From DATKSS01 sp049582065 (GTDB lineage: Bacteria > Chloroflexota > Dormibacteria > Dormibacterales > Dormibacteraceae): a stretch of 36,163 nt of DNA. A program made the position numbers and the translations under genes. The stretch lies in assembly GCA_049582065.1 (NCBI GenBank), contig JBAUTF010000234.1, positions 1-36,163 on the forward strand, read 5' to 3'. Below the pieces are notes generated by a model that saw only the letters and a program-made list of their open reading frames with translations, was not told the origin of the DNA and did not search any database. Of this stretch, positions 15,926 through 22,935 are shown piece after piece. The stretch's first letter is position 1, and each line of letters begins with the position of its first letter.

Positions 15926-17173
15926 GTGGCCGACCAGGGCGAGCTGTTCCCGATGCCCACCTCGCCCGAACCCGGCGCCCCGCTGGCGACCCGGATGCGG
16001 CCGAAGAGCTTCGACGACCTGGTGGGCCAGCAGAAGGTGGTCGAGGTCCTGCGCCAGCTCACGCGTTCCGGCCACCTCCCCAGCATTGTGCTCTGGGGGC
16101 CGCCCGGCAGCGGCAAGACGACCCTGGCCGGGCTCCTCGCCACTGAGACCAAAGCCCGGATGGTCGCCCTGTCCGCGGTGACCGCCGGGGTCGCCGACCT
16201 GCGCAAGGTCGTGGCAGAGGCGAGGGTCCACCGCCGGGCGGGCCTGCGGACCATCCTGTTCGTGGACGAGATCCACCGTTTCAACAAGGCCCAGCAGGAC
16301 GCCATCCTGCCCCACGTCGAGGACGGGACGGTGACCCTGGTCGGAGCCACGACCGAGAACCCGTCGTTCGAGGTCATCGCACCGCTTCTGTCACGCAGCC
16401 GGGTCTTCCGGCTGGAGCAGCTCGAACGCGGCGAGCTGAAGCAGGTCGTTGAGCGGGGCCTCAAAGAGCTCGGGACGGCCATCGACGACGAGGCGCTGGA
16501 CGACCTTCTGGAGACGGCGCGGGGTGACGCTCGGGTGGCCCTGAACGGACTGGAAGCCGCGGCGGCGCTGGCGGGCGAGGAGCAGATCGGAGTCGATCAC
16601 GTCGAGCGGGCGATGCAGCAGAGGCACCTCCTTTACGATCGGGCCGGCGACCAGCACTACGACATCGTCTCGGCCCTCATCAAGAGCGTTCGCGGCAGCG
16701 ACCCCGACGCGGCGGTCTACTGGATGGCGCGAATGCTCGAGGCGGGCGAGGACCCGCTGTTCGTGGCCCGCCGGTTGGTCATACTCGCGGCCGAGGACGT
16801 CGGCCTCGCCGACCCGCAGGCCCTCCCTGTGGCGATCGCCGCGCAGCAGGCGGCGCACTTCGTCGGCATGCCGGAGGCCGTCCTCCCTCTGACCGAGGCT
16901 GTGCTCTACCTGGCGCTGGCGCCCAAGTCGAACTCCGCCCTCACCTCGTACGGCGCCGCGCGAGAGCTCATCGAGCAGACCGGCAACGAGCCCGTGCCGA
17001 TGCACCTGCGCAACGCCCCGACGGGACTTATGAAGTCGATGGGATACGGCAGCGGATACCGGTATGCGCACGATTACGAAGGCGGCGTCGCGGATCAGGT
17101 TCATATGCCGGAGAAGCTCAAGGGCCGCAAGGTGTACAGGCCCAACCCTCGTGACCGAGGCCAGAGTCCGTAG
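15926..17173 (+). CDS. rarA: RarA/MgsA replication-associated recombination AAA+ ATPase
   Basis: A 415-aa clamp-loader-like AAA+ protein acting at stalled replication forks. Walker A is GPPGSGKTT (Lys about 64), Walker B FVDEIHRFNKAQQDA, and sensor 1 VGATTENPSFEV. The C-terminal RarA tetramerisation region is clear: YDIVSALIKSVRGSDPDAA and LAAEDVGLADPQAL. I chose GTG 15926 because the protein begins ADQGELFPMP just before the conserved MRPKSFDDLVGQ. An ATG at 15869 would overlap the divergent gene. No Shine-Dalgarno is evident, so a short leader is likely. Confidence 0.93.
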   Translation: MADQGELFPMPTSPEPGAPLATRMRPKSFDDLVGQQKVVEVLRQLTRSGHLPSIVLWGPPGSGKTTLAGLLATETKARMVALSAVTAGVADLRKVVAEARVHRRAGLRTILFVDEIHRFNKAQQDAILPHVEDGTVTLVGATTENPSFEVIAPLLSRSRVFRLEQLERGELKQVVERGLKELGTAIDDEALDDLLETARGDARVALNGLEAAAALAGEEQIGVDHVERAMQQRHLLYDRAGDQHYDIVSALIKSVRGSDPDAAVYWMARMLEAGEDPLFVARRLVILAAEDVGLADPQALPVAIAAQQAAHFVGMPEAVLPLTEAVLYLALAPKSNSALTSYGAARELIEQTGNEPVPMHLRNAPTGLMKSMGYGSGYRYAHDYEGGVADQVHMPEKLKGRKVYRPNPRDRGQSP

Positions 17174-17175
17174 CA

Positions 17176-17805
17176 TTGCCGCTCGTGTCCGACGCCCTCG
17201 TGATCTTCAAACCCGACGCCGCCTATCGCCTGGCCGCGCGCGCGGGGATCTGGACCTGGCTCTCAACTGAGCGCGGCTGGAAGGTCCAATCGCTCGACTG
17301 GTTCCAGCCCCCGGCCTCGCTGATCGAGAGCCATTACGACTTCCTGCAGGGCAGGCCGTTCTTTCCGTGGCTCGTCGACTTCATGACTGCGCTTCCAGTG
17401 GTCGTGGGCCGCGTGACGGCGCCGCCCGACGTCCTCAAAGAGATGCGGCACGACCTGGGAGAGACGCGGATTGCCCAATCGCGACCGGGCTCGCTGCGCG
17501 AGCGGTACGGGATCTTCGGAGGCCTCAACTGCCTGCACCTGTCGGATGCTCCCGAGACGGGCGAGGCGGAGGTGGCGCGATGGGCGGAGTTCGTGCAGCT
17601 CGACAAGGTCGCGGCGAAGCTCGAAAAGACCAGCGACCGTCCTGACCACACCTACCACCTGCGGTCCCTTGCGACCCAGGTCAATGCGGGCAACCACGTC
17701 GGGCTGGCGTCAGAGGCGATGCGCGGGATGCTGGCGGAGGAGTCTCAGCTCGAAGGCGAAAGGCTCGATGCCCTGTGCCGAATCACTTTGGGGGCTCTGA
17801 CTTAG
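17176..17805 (+). CDS. nucleoside-diphosphate-kinase-like protein with C-terminal extension
   Basis: A 209-aa protein resembling NDK: ALVIFKPDA at the N-terminus, then LQGRPFFPWLVDFM, and RPGSLRERYGIFGGLNCLHLSDAPE, where His in NCLHLSD matches the phosphorylated active-site His of NDK (NxxHGSD). True NDKs are about 140-150 aa; this one has roughly 55 extra residues at the C-terminus and a divergent core, so full NDK activity is uncertain. Start TTG 17176, 2 bases after the rarA stop; GTG 17185 is an alternative that would give SDALVIFKPDA. The last 23 bases overlap the convergent mscS-like gene. Confidence 0.78.
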   Translation: MPLVSDALVIFKPDAAYRLAARAGIWTWLSTERGWKVQSLDWFQPPASLIESHYDFLQGRPFFPWLVDFMTALPVVVGRVTAPPDVLKEMRHDLGETRIAQSRPGSLRERYGIFGGLNCLHLSDAPETGEAEVARWAEFVQLDKVAAKLEKTSDRPDHTYHLRSLATQVNAGNHVGLASEAMRGMLAEESQLEGERLDALCRITLGALT

Positions 17806-18361
17806 CCTCCGCAGTCTCCGCCTTCGTCTCGGCGACGCGCTGCACGGCGCCGACGTGCACGGTCACGGGCTTGTTGAACAGCTCCGAGTTGGGGACCACG
17901 AGCAGGTCTCCGGAATCGGTTTTGACCAACGTCACGCGAAGCTTCACGTCGAGGATCGTGCCGGACCCAGCACCCTCGAGCGAGATGCGGTCACCCACCC
18001 TCATGTGGCGCTCCAGCAGCACGTAGTAGCCGGACACGTAGTCCTTCAGCAGGTCCTGCACGCCGAAGCTGGCGACGAACGTGGCCAGCAGGATGCCGGC
18101 GAGCGTGAGGTTCTGGCTCGAGAAGGCGACGCCGACCGCGATTATCACGCCGATGGCGATCAGCAGGATGGTCACGACGCGGCCGCCGATCACGACCATG
18201 TCGGTCCGCATTCGGCGCCGCTCGAGTCGCGCCACCACGAAGTTCGAGATCACGCGCGAACCGAGGACGAACGCGGCGAACACGACGACTGCGATGACGA
18301 TCTGGATCAGAACGGTGTCGGAGATCCAGGGAACCAAACCGCCCAGCGGCGGGGCGGTCAT
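17783..18361 (-). CDS. short MscS-family mechanosensitive channel
   Basis: A 192-aa small-conductance channel-like protein. It has an N-terminal helix (about 18-38) and a second (about 55-78). The pore-helix region follows (LAGILLATFVASFGVQDLLKDYVSGYYVLLE), then the beta domain (VGDRISLEGAGSGTILDVKLRVTLVKT, VVPNSELFNKPV). The C-terminal alpha/beta cage of E. coli MscS is missing and replaced by a charged tail rich in Ala, Glu and Lys. The ATG (18359-18361) overlaps the L25 stop as ATGA, so translation is coupled to the ribosomal protein gene. Confidence 0.9.
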   Translation of the reverse strand: MTAPPLGGLVPWISDTVLIQIVIAVVVFAAFVLGSRVISNFVVARLERRRMRTDMVVIGGRVVTILLIAIGVIIAVGVAFSSQNLTLAGILLATFVASFGVQDLLKDYVSGYYVLLERHMRVGDRISLEGAGSGTILDVKLRVTLVKTDSGDLLVVPNSELFNKPVTVHVGAVQRVAETKAETAEAKSEPPK

Positions 18362-19020
18362 TCCTTCGACTCGGCGGCTTCCTCCGCGCCTTCGGCCTCG
18401 CCTTCGGCGCCGGCCTCGCCCTCGGCGGGCACGGCGGCCTCGACCGACGGGATCTCCTCTTCGACCTTCATCTCGCGCTTGTGCACGATCTTGACGATCA
18501 GCTCGTCGGGGTCGAGCAGCACGGTCACGCCCTTGGGCACGCTGAGGTCTGATACGCGAAGCTCGGCATCGATGTCCTCGAGCGGGGTGATGTCAACCTC
18601 GAAGGCTTCGGGGATGTCGGACGGGAGACATTCGACGCGCAGCGCGTGCACCGGCTGCAGGACGTCGGCGTCGCCACGCTTGACCGCGGCCGATTCGCCG
18701 GAGAGGTGGACCGGCACCTCGACCGTGATCTTCTCCTCGAGGTTGACCTGGTAGAAGTCGACGTGGATCGGGCCGAGCCGGCGGGGATGGGTCTGGATCT
18801 CGCGGACCAGCACCTTCTCGGCGCGGTCTCCGTCCACGACCAGGTCGACCAGGTGCGTGCGCCCGGACTTGATGAACACCTTCTGGAACTCCATGCGGTC
18901 CAGGACGAGAGACGTGGGCTTGGTGTCATGCCCGTAAACGACAGCCGCCAGCTTGCCCTCGCGGTGCAGTTGGCGCGAGCGCTTGCCGTTGGGCGGTCGG
19001 ACGGAGGCTTTGAGCTGCAT
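18358..19020 (-). CDS. rplY: 50S ribosomal protein L25, CTC form
   Basis: A 220-aa L25/TL5/CTC protein that binds 5S rRNA. It starts MQLKASVRPPNGKRSRQLH, with the conserved GKLAAVVYG and HVDFYQVNLEEKI, followed by the CTC-type C-terminal beta domain (VEVPVHLSGE, LRVECLPSDIP, ISDL-like VSDLSVPKGV). It ends in an acidic Glu/Ala tail, common in long CTC forms. Start ATG 19018-19020; a longer in-frame extension has no similarity and would enter the divergent gene's upstream region. Followed by the overlapping mscS-like gene. Confidence 0.94.
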   Translation of the reverse strand: MQLKASVRPPNGKRSRQLHREGKLAAVVYGHDTKPTSLVLDRMEFQKVFIKSGRTHLVDLVVDGDRAEKVLVREIQTHPRRLGPIHVDFYQVNLEEKITVEVPVHLSGESAAVKRGDADVLQPVHALRVECLPSDIPEAFEVDITPLEDIDAELRVSDLSVPKGVTVLLDPDELIVKIVHKREMKVEEEIPSVEAAVPAEGEAGAEGEAEGAEEAAESKE

Positions 19021-19118
19021 AGGTCGGCCTCGGGTTGGGAGGCGCTGGTTATGATACCCGAAAGCCGTTCGGCGACCCGCCGGACGCGTCCAAATCGAAT
19101 ACCAGGAGGGCCCCAGGC

Positions 19119-19667
19119 ATGCAGAACCCACCGCCTCCCCCACCGCCGAGCGGCAGCCCTCCGCCTCCTCCGCCGCCCAGCGGTATGCCGCCGATGATGC
19201 CGCCCCCGCCACCCGGCGGCGGGATGCCGCCGATGATGCCGGCTGGCGGCGGCTACGCGATGGCGACCCCAGGCAACCTGGCCAGCCCCGGCACGAGGAT
19301 CGTCGGCGGGCTGATCGATGTGGTCATTCTCATCGTCATCAACGGGGTCATCGGCGCAATCCTCCAGAGGATCACCGGGCTCGCCGGGATCATCAACGTG
19401 ATCGTCGACCTCGTCTACTTCGGTTACATGTGGAGCTCGCAGGGCGCCTCGATCGGGATGATGCCGTTCGGGTTCAAGGTGCGGGACATTGCGACGGGCC
19501 AGTACCCGACGATGGGCAAGGCGGCTCTGCGCGGATTCATCTGGCTTCTCGAAGTCTTTTTCACGGTCTGCATCTTCGGAGCGGTCGGCTGGCTGTGGCA
19601 GCTTTGGGACCCGCAGAAGCAGGCGATCCACGACAAGGTCGCCGGGACGATCGTAACCACCAACTAG
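19119..19667 (+). CDS. RDD family membrane protein with proline-rich N-terminus
   Basis: A 182-aa protein. Residues 1-50 are almost only Pro, Gly, Ser and Met (PPPPPPPSGSPP type). Residues about 62-180 form an RDD domain: ASPGTRIVGGLIDVVILIVI, the second helix NVIVDLVYFGYMW, and the closing WQLWDPQKQAIHDKVAGTIV. RDD proteins are small integral membrane proteins of poorly known, possibly transport, function. The start is ATG 19119, with AGGAGGG at 19103-19109. A strong hairpin begins 13 bases after the stop. Confidence 0.9.
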   Translation: MQNPPPPPPPSGSPPPPPPPSGMPPMMPPPPPGGGMPPMMPAGGGYAMATPGNLASPGTRIVGGLIDVVILIVINGVIGAILQRITGLAGIINVIVDLVYFGYMWSSQGASIGMMPFGFKVRDIATGQYPTMGKAALRGFIWLLEVFFTVCIFGAVGWLWQLWDPQKQAIHDKVAGTIVTTN

Positions 19668-19680
19668 CAGGACTCTCCTT

Positions 19681-19708
19681 GCGCTGGGCCGGGCATGCGG
19701 CCCAGCGC
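19681..19708. terminator. perfect 10-bp stem hairpin after the RDD gene
   Basis: GCGCTGGGCC and GGCCCAGCGC form a perfect 10-bp inverted repeat around an 8-base loop, 13 bases after the RDD stop. No T-run follows, so it may act as a factor-dependent or bidirectional transcription barrier between the convergent RDD and mutase units. Confidence 0.6.
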
Positions 19709-19719
19709 ATTCGGGATCT

Positions 19720-19766
19720 CTTCCCCGCTCCGCGGGGAAGTACCCGGCGCAGCCGGGGGATGGGGA
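19720..19766 (+). repeat. dispersed double-hairpin element, copy A
   Basis: Two adjacent hairpins: CTTCCCCGC-TCC-GCGGGGAAG (9-bp stem), then CCCGGC-GCA-GCCGGG (6-bp stem), followed by GGATGGGGA. The same arrangement with compensatory stem changes occurs on the minus strand at 35058-35103. It lies in the 237-base non-coding stretch 19668-19904 between convergent genes. The rest of that stretch holds only a further hairpin (19868-19883) and a 10-base direct repeat, ATCAGGGGCG, at 19804 and 19863. Confidence 0.75.
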
Positions 19767-19867
19767 CGTTCAATTCTCCAATCCAGGGCCAATCTCCCGG
19801 GCTCATCAGGGGCGAACCTCGCAGTTTGATTTTCAAAGCAACCAGAGCCAAGTTCCGGCCTGATCAG

Positions 19868-19883
19868 GGGCGGCCCTCCGCCC
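19868..19883. terminator. GC hairpin beyond the mutase small-subunit gene
   Basis: GGGCGG-CCCT-CCGCCC, a 6-bp stem with a 4-base loop, 21 bases past the stop of the minus-strand B12-binding subunit gene. It could end the long minus-strand unit. There is no T-run. Confidence 0.4.
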
Positions 19884-19904
19884 GTTGAGTAAAGCTTCAG
19901 CCGC

Positions 19905-20318
19905 TCAGCCGCCCTCGGGAAACCTCTCGCTCAGCCACTCGACAATCGTCTGGAGCGGAGTGCCGGGCGTGAAGATCTCCGCCACGCCCTGCTTTTTGAG
20001 CGCCACGATGTCGTCGGCGGGGATGATGCCGCCGCCAAACACTGTGATGTCGGTCGCCTTGCGCCTCTTCAACTCGGCTATGACGGCTGGGAAAAGCGTC
20101 ATGTGCGCGCCGGAATGGATGGAAAGCCCGATCACCTGCGCATCCTCTTGCAGCGCCGCGTCGACGACCATCTCGGGGGTCTGCCGCAGCCCCGTGTAGA
20201 TCACCTCGTAACCCGCGTCGCGCAGCGCGCGGGCGACGACCTTGACTCCCCGGTCGTGGCCGTCGAGCCCCACCTTGGCGACGATGATCCGCACCGGCCG
20301 AACGGCAGTGGGCGACAT
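19905..20318 (-). CDS. B12-binding small subunit of acyl-CoA mutase
   Basis: A 137-aa cobalamin-binding domain. The KVGLDGHDRG motif supplies the lower axial His (DxHxxG), followed by SIHSGAH and FGGGIIPADD, which frame the nucleotide tail of B12. It completes the separate large subunit encoded 2 bases upstream (stop 20321, start ATG 20316-20318). Together they would form a heteromeric adenosylcobalamin mutase, an architecture known for archaeal MCM and for IcmA/IcmB. Given the large subunit's active-site residues, the pair is better read as isobutyryl-CoA-mutase-like (IcmB role). Confidence 0.92.
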   Translation of the reverse strand: MSPTAVRPVRIIVAKVGLDGHDRGVKVVARALRDAGYEVIYTGLRQTPEMVVDAALQEDAQVIGLSIHSGAHMTLFPAVIAELKRRKATDITVFGGGIIPADDIVALKKQGVAEIFTPGTPLQTIVEWLSERFPEGG

Positions 20319-20320
20319 CG

Positions 20321-21964
20321 CTAGACCACCGCCTGCTCGGTGTAGATCCCGAACACATCGATCAGGCTCTGCATGATCTCGCCCTCGGTGGCGTATGCGC
20401 GCACCGCCTCGAGGATGTACGGCATCAGGTTATCCGTCCCGGCCGCCGCCTTCTTCAGCCCGCTCAAAGCGTTCGAGCACCGTGCCTGGTCTCGCTTCTT
20501 GCGCACATCGCGGACCCGCGCCACCTGCTCGCTCTCGAGACGCGGGTCGATGCGAAGGATCTCGATCGGCGGCTCGTCGTCGACGGTGAACTCGTTCACC
20601 CCCACCATCAACCGCCGTTTCTGCTCGAGCTCCTGCTGGTATCGAAACGCCGCGTCGGCGATCTCCTTCTGGAAGAAGCTCGCCTCGATGGCGGGGATGA
20701 CGCCGCCGATCTCTTCGATGCGCTTGAAGTAGACCTCGGCCTGGCGCTCCATCTCGTCCGTCAATGCCTCGACGAAATAGCTTCCGCCCAGCGGGTCGAT
20801 CGTGTTGGCGACGCCTGTCTCATACGCCAGCAGCTGTTGAGTGCGAAGCGCGAGCCGCGCCGCCTTGTCGGTGGGCAGGGCGAGCACCTCGTCCATCGCG
20901 TTGGTATGCAGCGACTGCGTGCCGCCGAGCACCGCGGCGAGGGCTTCGATCGCGGTGCGCGCTATGTTCAGCTCCGGCTGCTGGGCGGTCAGCGACACGC
21001 CGGCGGTCTGCGTGTGGAACCGCAGCTTCCACGAGCGCTCCTGCTGTGCGCCGTAACGCTCCTTCATCCAGCGCGCCCAGATCCGCCGCGCGGCCCGGAA
21101 CTTGGCGATCTCTTCGAAAAAGTCGATATGTGCGTCGAAGAAGAAGGACAGCCTTGATGCGAAGTCGTCGATGTGCATGCCCCGCTCGAGGCACGCATCG
21201 ACATACGCCATCCCGTCGGCGAGCGTGAACGCCAGCTCCTGCGCCGCCGTCGACCCGGCCTCGCGAATGTGATAGCCGGAGATCGAGATCGTGTTCCATT
21301 TCGGAACTTCTTTCGCGCAGTACTCGATCGAATCGACCACCAGCCGCATCGAAGGCGCCGGGGGAAAGATGAACTCTTTCTGCGCAATGAACTCTTTGAG
21401 GATGTCGTTCTGAAGTGTTCCGCCGAGGCCTGATGCCGGGATGCCCTGCTTCTCCGCCACCGCGATGTACATGCAGAGCAGGATCGCCGCGGGCGAGTTG
21501 ATCGTCATCGAAGTCGTGATCTCGCCGAGCGGGATACCGTCGAAGAGCGTCTCCATGTCCGCCAGCGAGTCGATCGCCACCCCGCAGTGGCCGATTTCGC
21601 CCCGGCTCGTCGGCGCGTCGGAATCCTGGCCCATCAAGGTCGGCATGTCGAAGGCGACGGACAGGCCGGTCTGCCCGTTGGCGAGCAGGTACTTGTATCG
21701 GCGGTTGGTCTCCTCGGCCGTTGCGAATCCCGAGAACTGCCGCATGGTCCACAGCCGTCCGCGGTACCCGCTGGCGTGGATGCCGCGGGTGTAGGGGAAC
21801 TGGCCCGGCAGCTCCTCGTCCCGCCGTGGAAGGTCGCCGCTCGTGTACAGGGGTTTCAGCGGCACACCCGAGATGGTCGAGGTCTCGATTCCGTCGTCAC
21901 GGGCGGCGCTCTCCTCGAAGTCCTCCTCCCAGGCTTGCTTGGCGTCGCGGGCTCGGACCTTCAT
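20321..21964 (-). CDS. acyl-CoA mutase large subunit, isobutyryl-CoA-mutase-like
   Basis: A 547-aa catalytic subunit of a B12-dependent mutase. It would usually be labelled methylmalonyl-CoA mutase, but the substrate pocket differs. The segment GIHASGYRGRLWTMRQFSGF has Phe77 where MCM has Tyr89, and FIAQKEFIF has Gln195 where MCM has Arg207. These match Phe80 and Gln198 of Streptomyces IcmA with a constant offset of 3. Ala104 in LSVAFDMPTLMG argues against 2-hydroxyisobutyryl-CoA mutase, which has Asp there. It therefore probably interconverts isobutyryl-CoA and n-butyryl-CoA or a similar uncharged pair. It lies in a unit with its MeaB-type GTPase upstream and the B12 subunit downstream. Confidence 0.85.
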   Translation of the reverse strand: MKVRARDAKQAWEEDFEESAARDDGIETSTISGVPLKPLYTSGDLPRRDEELPGQFPYTRGIHASGYRGRLWTMRQFSGFATAEETNRRYKYLLANGQTGLSVAFDMPTLMGQDSDAPTSRGEIGHCGVAIDSLADMETLFDGIPLGEITTSMTINSPAAILLCMYIAVAEKQGIPASGLGGTLQNDILKEFIAQKEFIFPPAPSMRLVVDSIEYCAKEVPKWNTISISGYHIREAGSTAAQELAFTLADGMAYVDACLERGMHIDDFASRLSFFFDAHIDFFEEIAKFRAARRIWARWMKERYGAQQERSWKLRFHTQTAGVSLTAQQPELNIARTAIEALAAVLGGTQSLHTNAMDEVLALPTDKAARLALRTQQLLAYETGVANTIDPLGGSYFVEALTDEMERQAEVYFKRIEEIGGVIPAIEASFFQKEIADAAFRYQQELEQKRRLMVGVNEFTVDDEPPIEILRIDPRLESEQVARVRDVRKKRDQARCSNALSGLKKAAAGTDNLMPYILEAVRAYATEGEIMQSLIDVFGIYTEQAVV

Positions 21965-21974
21965 CCCAGATCCA

Positions 21975-22931
21975 TTATCGGCCCGGGTAGGTGTCCAGGA
22001 TCTCCTCCGCCGTGTTGTATGGCGTCCCCTCGTCGAGCAGGCGCTCGGCGAGCCCGGGATCTTCTTCGAGCGCTCGGCGCACCCGCTCGCGGGCTATCTC
22101 CCCCGCCGCCTCCGCGGTTTCGTCTTTGAGGCGCTGTTCGTGAAGACGGCGTCCGAGCCCGCTCGACTCGAGGTGCCGGCGGTGCGCCAGCACGGCCTCC
22201 CACAGCTCGCCCACGCCCTCCTGCCGTGAGGCGACCGTGGTGACGATGGGCGGCTTCCAGGCCCGGGGCTCCCCGCCGAGGGAACGCGGTGCTGCAAGGC
22301 TGAGCATGGCCCGCAGCTCGGTCACGACTCTCATGTAGCCCTCGATGTCCGCCTTGTTGACCACGAAGACGTCCGCGATCTCCAGGATCCCCGCCTTGAT
22401 CATCTGGACGCCGTCGCCCTGGTTCGGGGTCAGAACTACGACAGTGGTGTCCGCCACGGCAGCCACCTCCAACTCCGACTGGCCGACGCCGACCGTCTCG
22501 ACGACCACCTGGTCGAAGCCGAAAGCGCCAAGCAGGCGGACCGCCTCACGCGTCGCCAGCGACAGGCCTCCCAGGTGACCGCGCGCCCCCATGCTCCGGA
22601 TGAACACCTTGGGGTCCAGGGCGTGGCGCTGCATCCTGATGCGGTCGCCGAGGATCGCCCCGCCGGTAAACGGCGAGTTGGGATCGGTCGCCAGCACCGC
22701 GACCGATAGGTCCTGCTTCCGGAGCAGCTCGACTAGGCCGTCGACAAGCGTCGACTTGCCGCCTCCGGGAGCGCCCGTGAACCCTACGACCCCGGGCGTC
22801 TTCCGCAGCTCACGGAGCTGCCGCTCGAGCTCCCGCACGTGCGGATCGCGACGCTCGACCAGGCTGATCGCCCTGGCGAGGGCGCGAACGTCACCGGATC
22901 GAAAGCTCGACGCCAGGTCTGGGCCGGTCAG
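21975..22931 (-). CDS. meaB: MeaB/ArgK-type G3E GTPase, mutase chaperone
   Basis: A P-loop GTPase that loads and protects the adenosylcobalamin mutase encoded next to it. Walker A is GAPGGGKST; further landmarks are LATDPNSPFTGGAILGDRIRM, VVETVGVGQSE and FVVNKADI. It ends with a C-terminal dimerisation arm (LLDEGTPYNTAEEIL). The first canonical start is GTG 22836-22838, but in-frame sequence upstream (FRSGDVRALARAISLVERRDP) matches the conserved N-terminal helices of the family. No ATG, GTG or TTG precedes that sequence before an in-frame TAG. CTG 22929-22931, 4 bases past the LCP stop, would give 318 aa, the usual MeaB length, and is the start given here. The stop is 10 bases from the mutase start. 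Confidence 0.88.
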   Translation of the reverse strand: MTGPDLASSFRSGDVRALARAISLVERRDPHVRELERQLRELRKTPGVVGFTGAPGGGKSTLVDGLVELLRKQDLSVAVLATDPNSPFTGGAILGDRIRMQRHALDPKVFIRSMGARGHLGGLSLATREAVRLLGAFGFDQVVVETVGVGQSELEVAAVADTTVVVLTPNQGDGVQMIKAGILEIADVFVVNKADIEGYMRVVTELRAMLSLAAPRSLGGEPRAWKPPIVTTVASRQEGVGELWEAVLAHRRHLESSGLGRRLHEQRLKDETAEAAGEIARERVRRALEEDPGLAERLLDEGTPYNTAEEILDTYPGR

Positions 22932-22935
22932 GTTC

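Noticed and set aside
19668..19904. Non-coding stretch considered as a riboswitch or small RNA gene
   Set aside because: It contains hairpins and a repeat element but nothing matching a cobalamin or other riboswitch core that I can recognise, and it lies downstream of both flanking genes.
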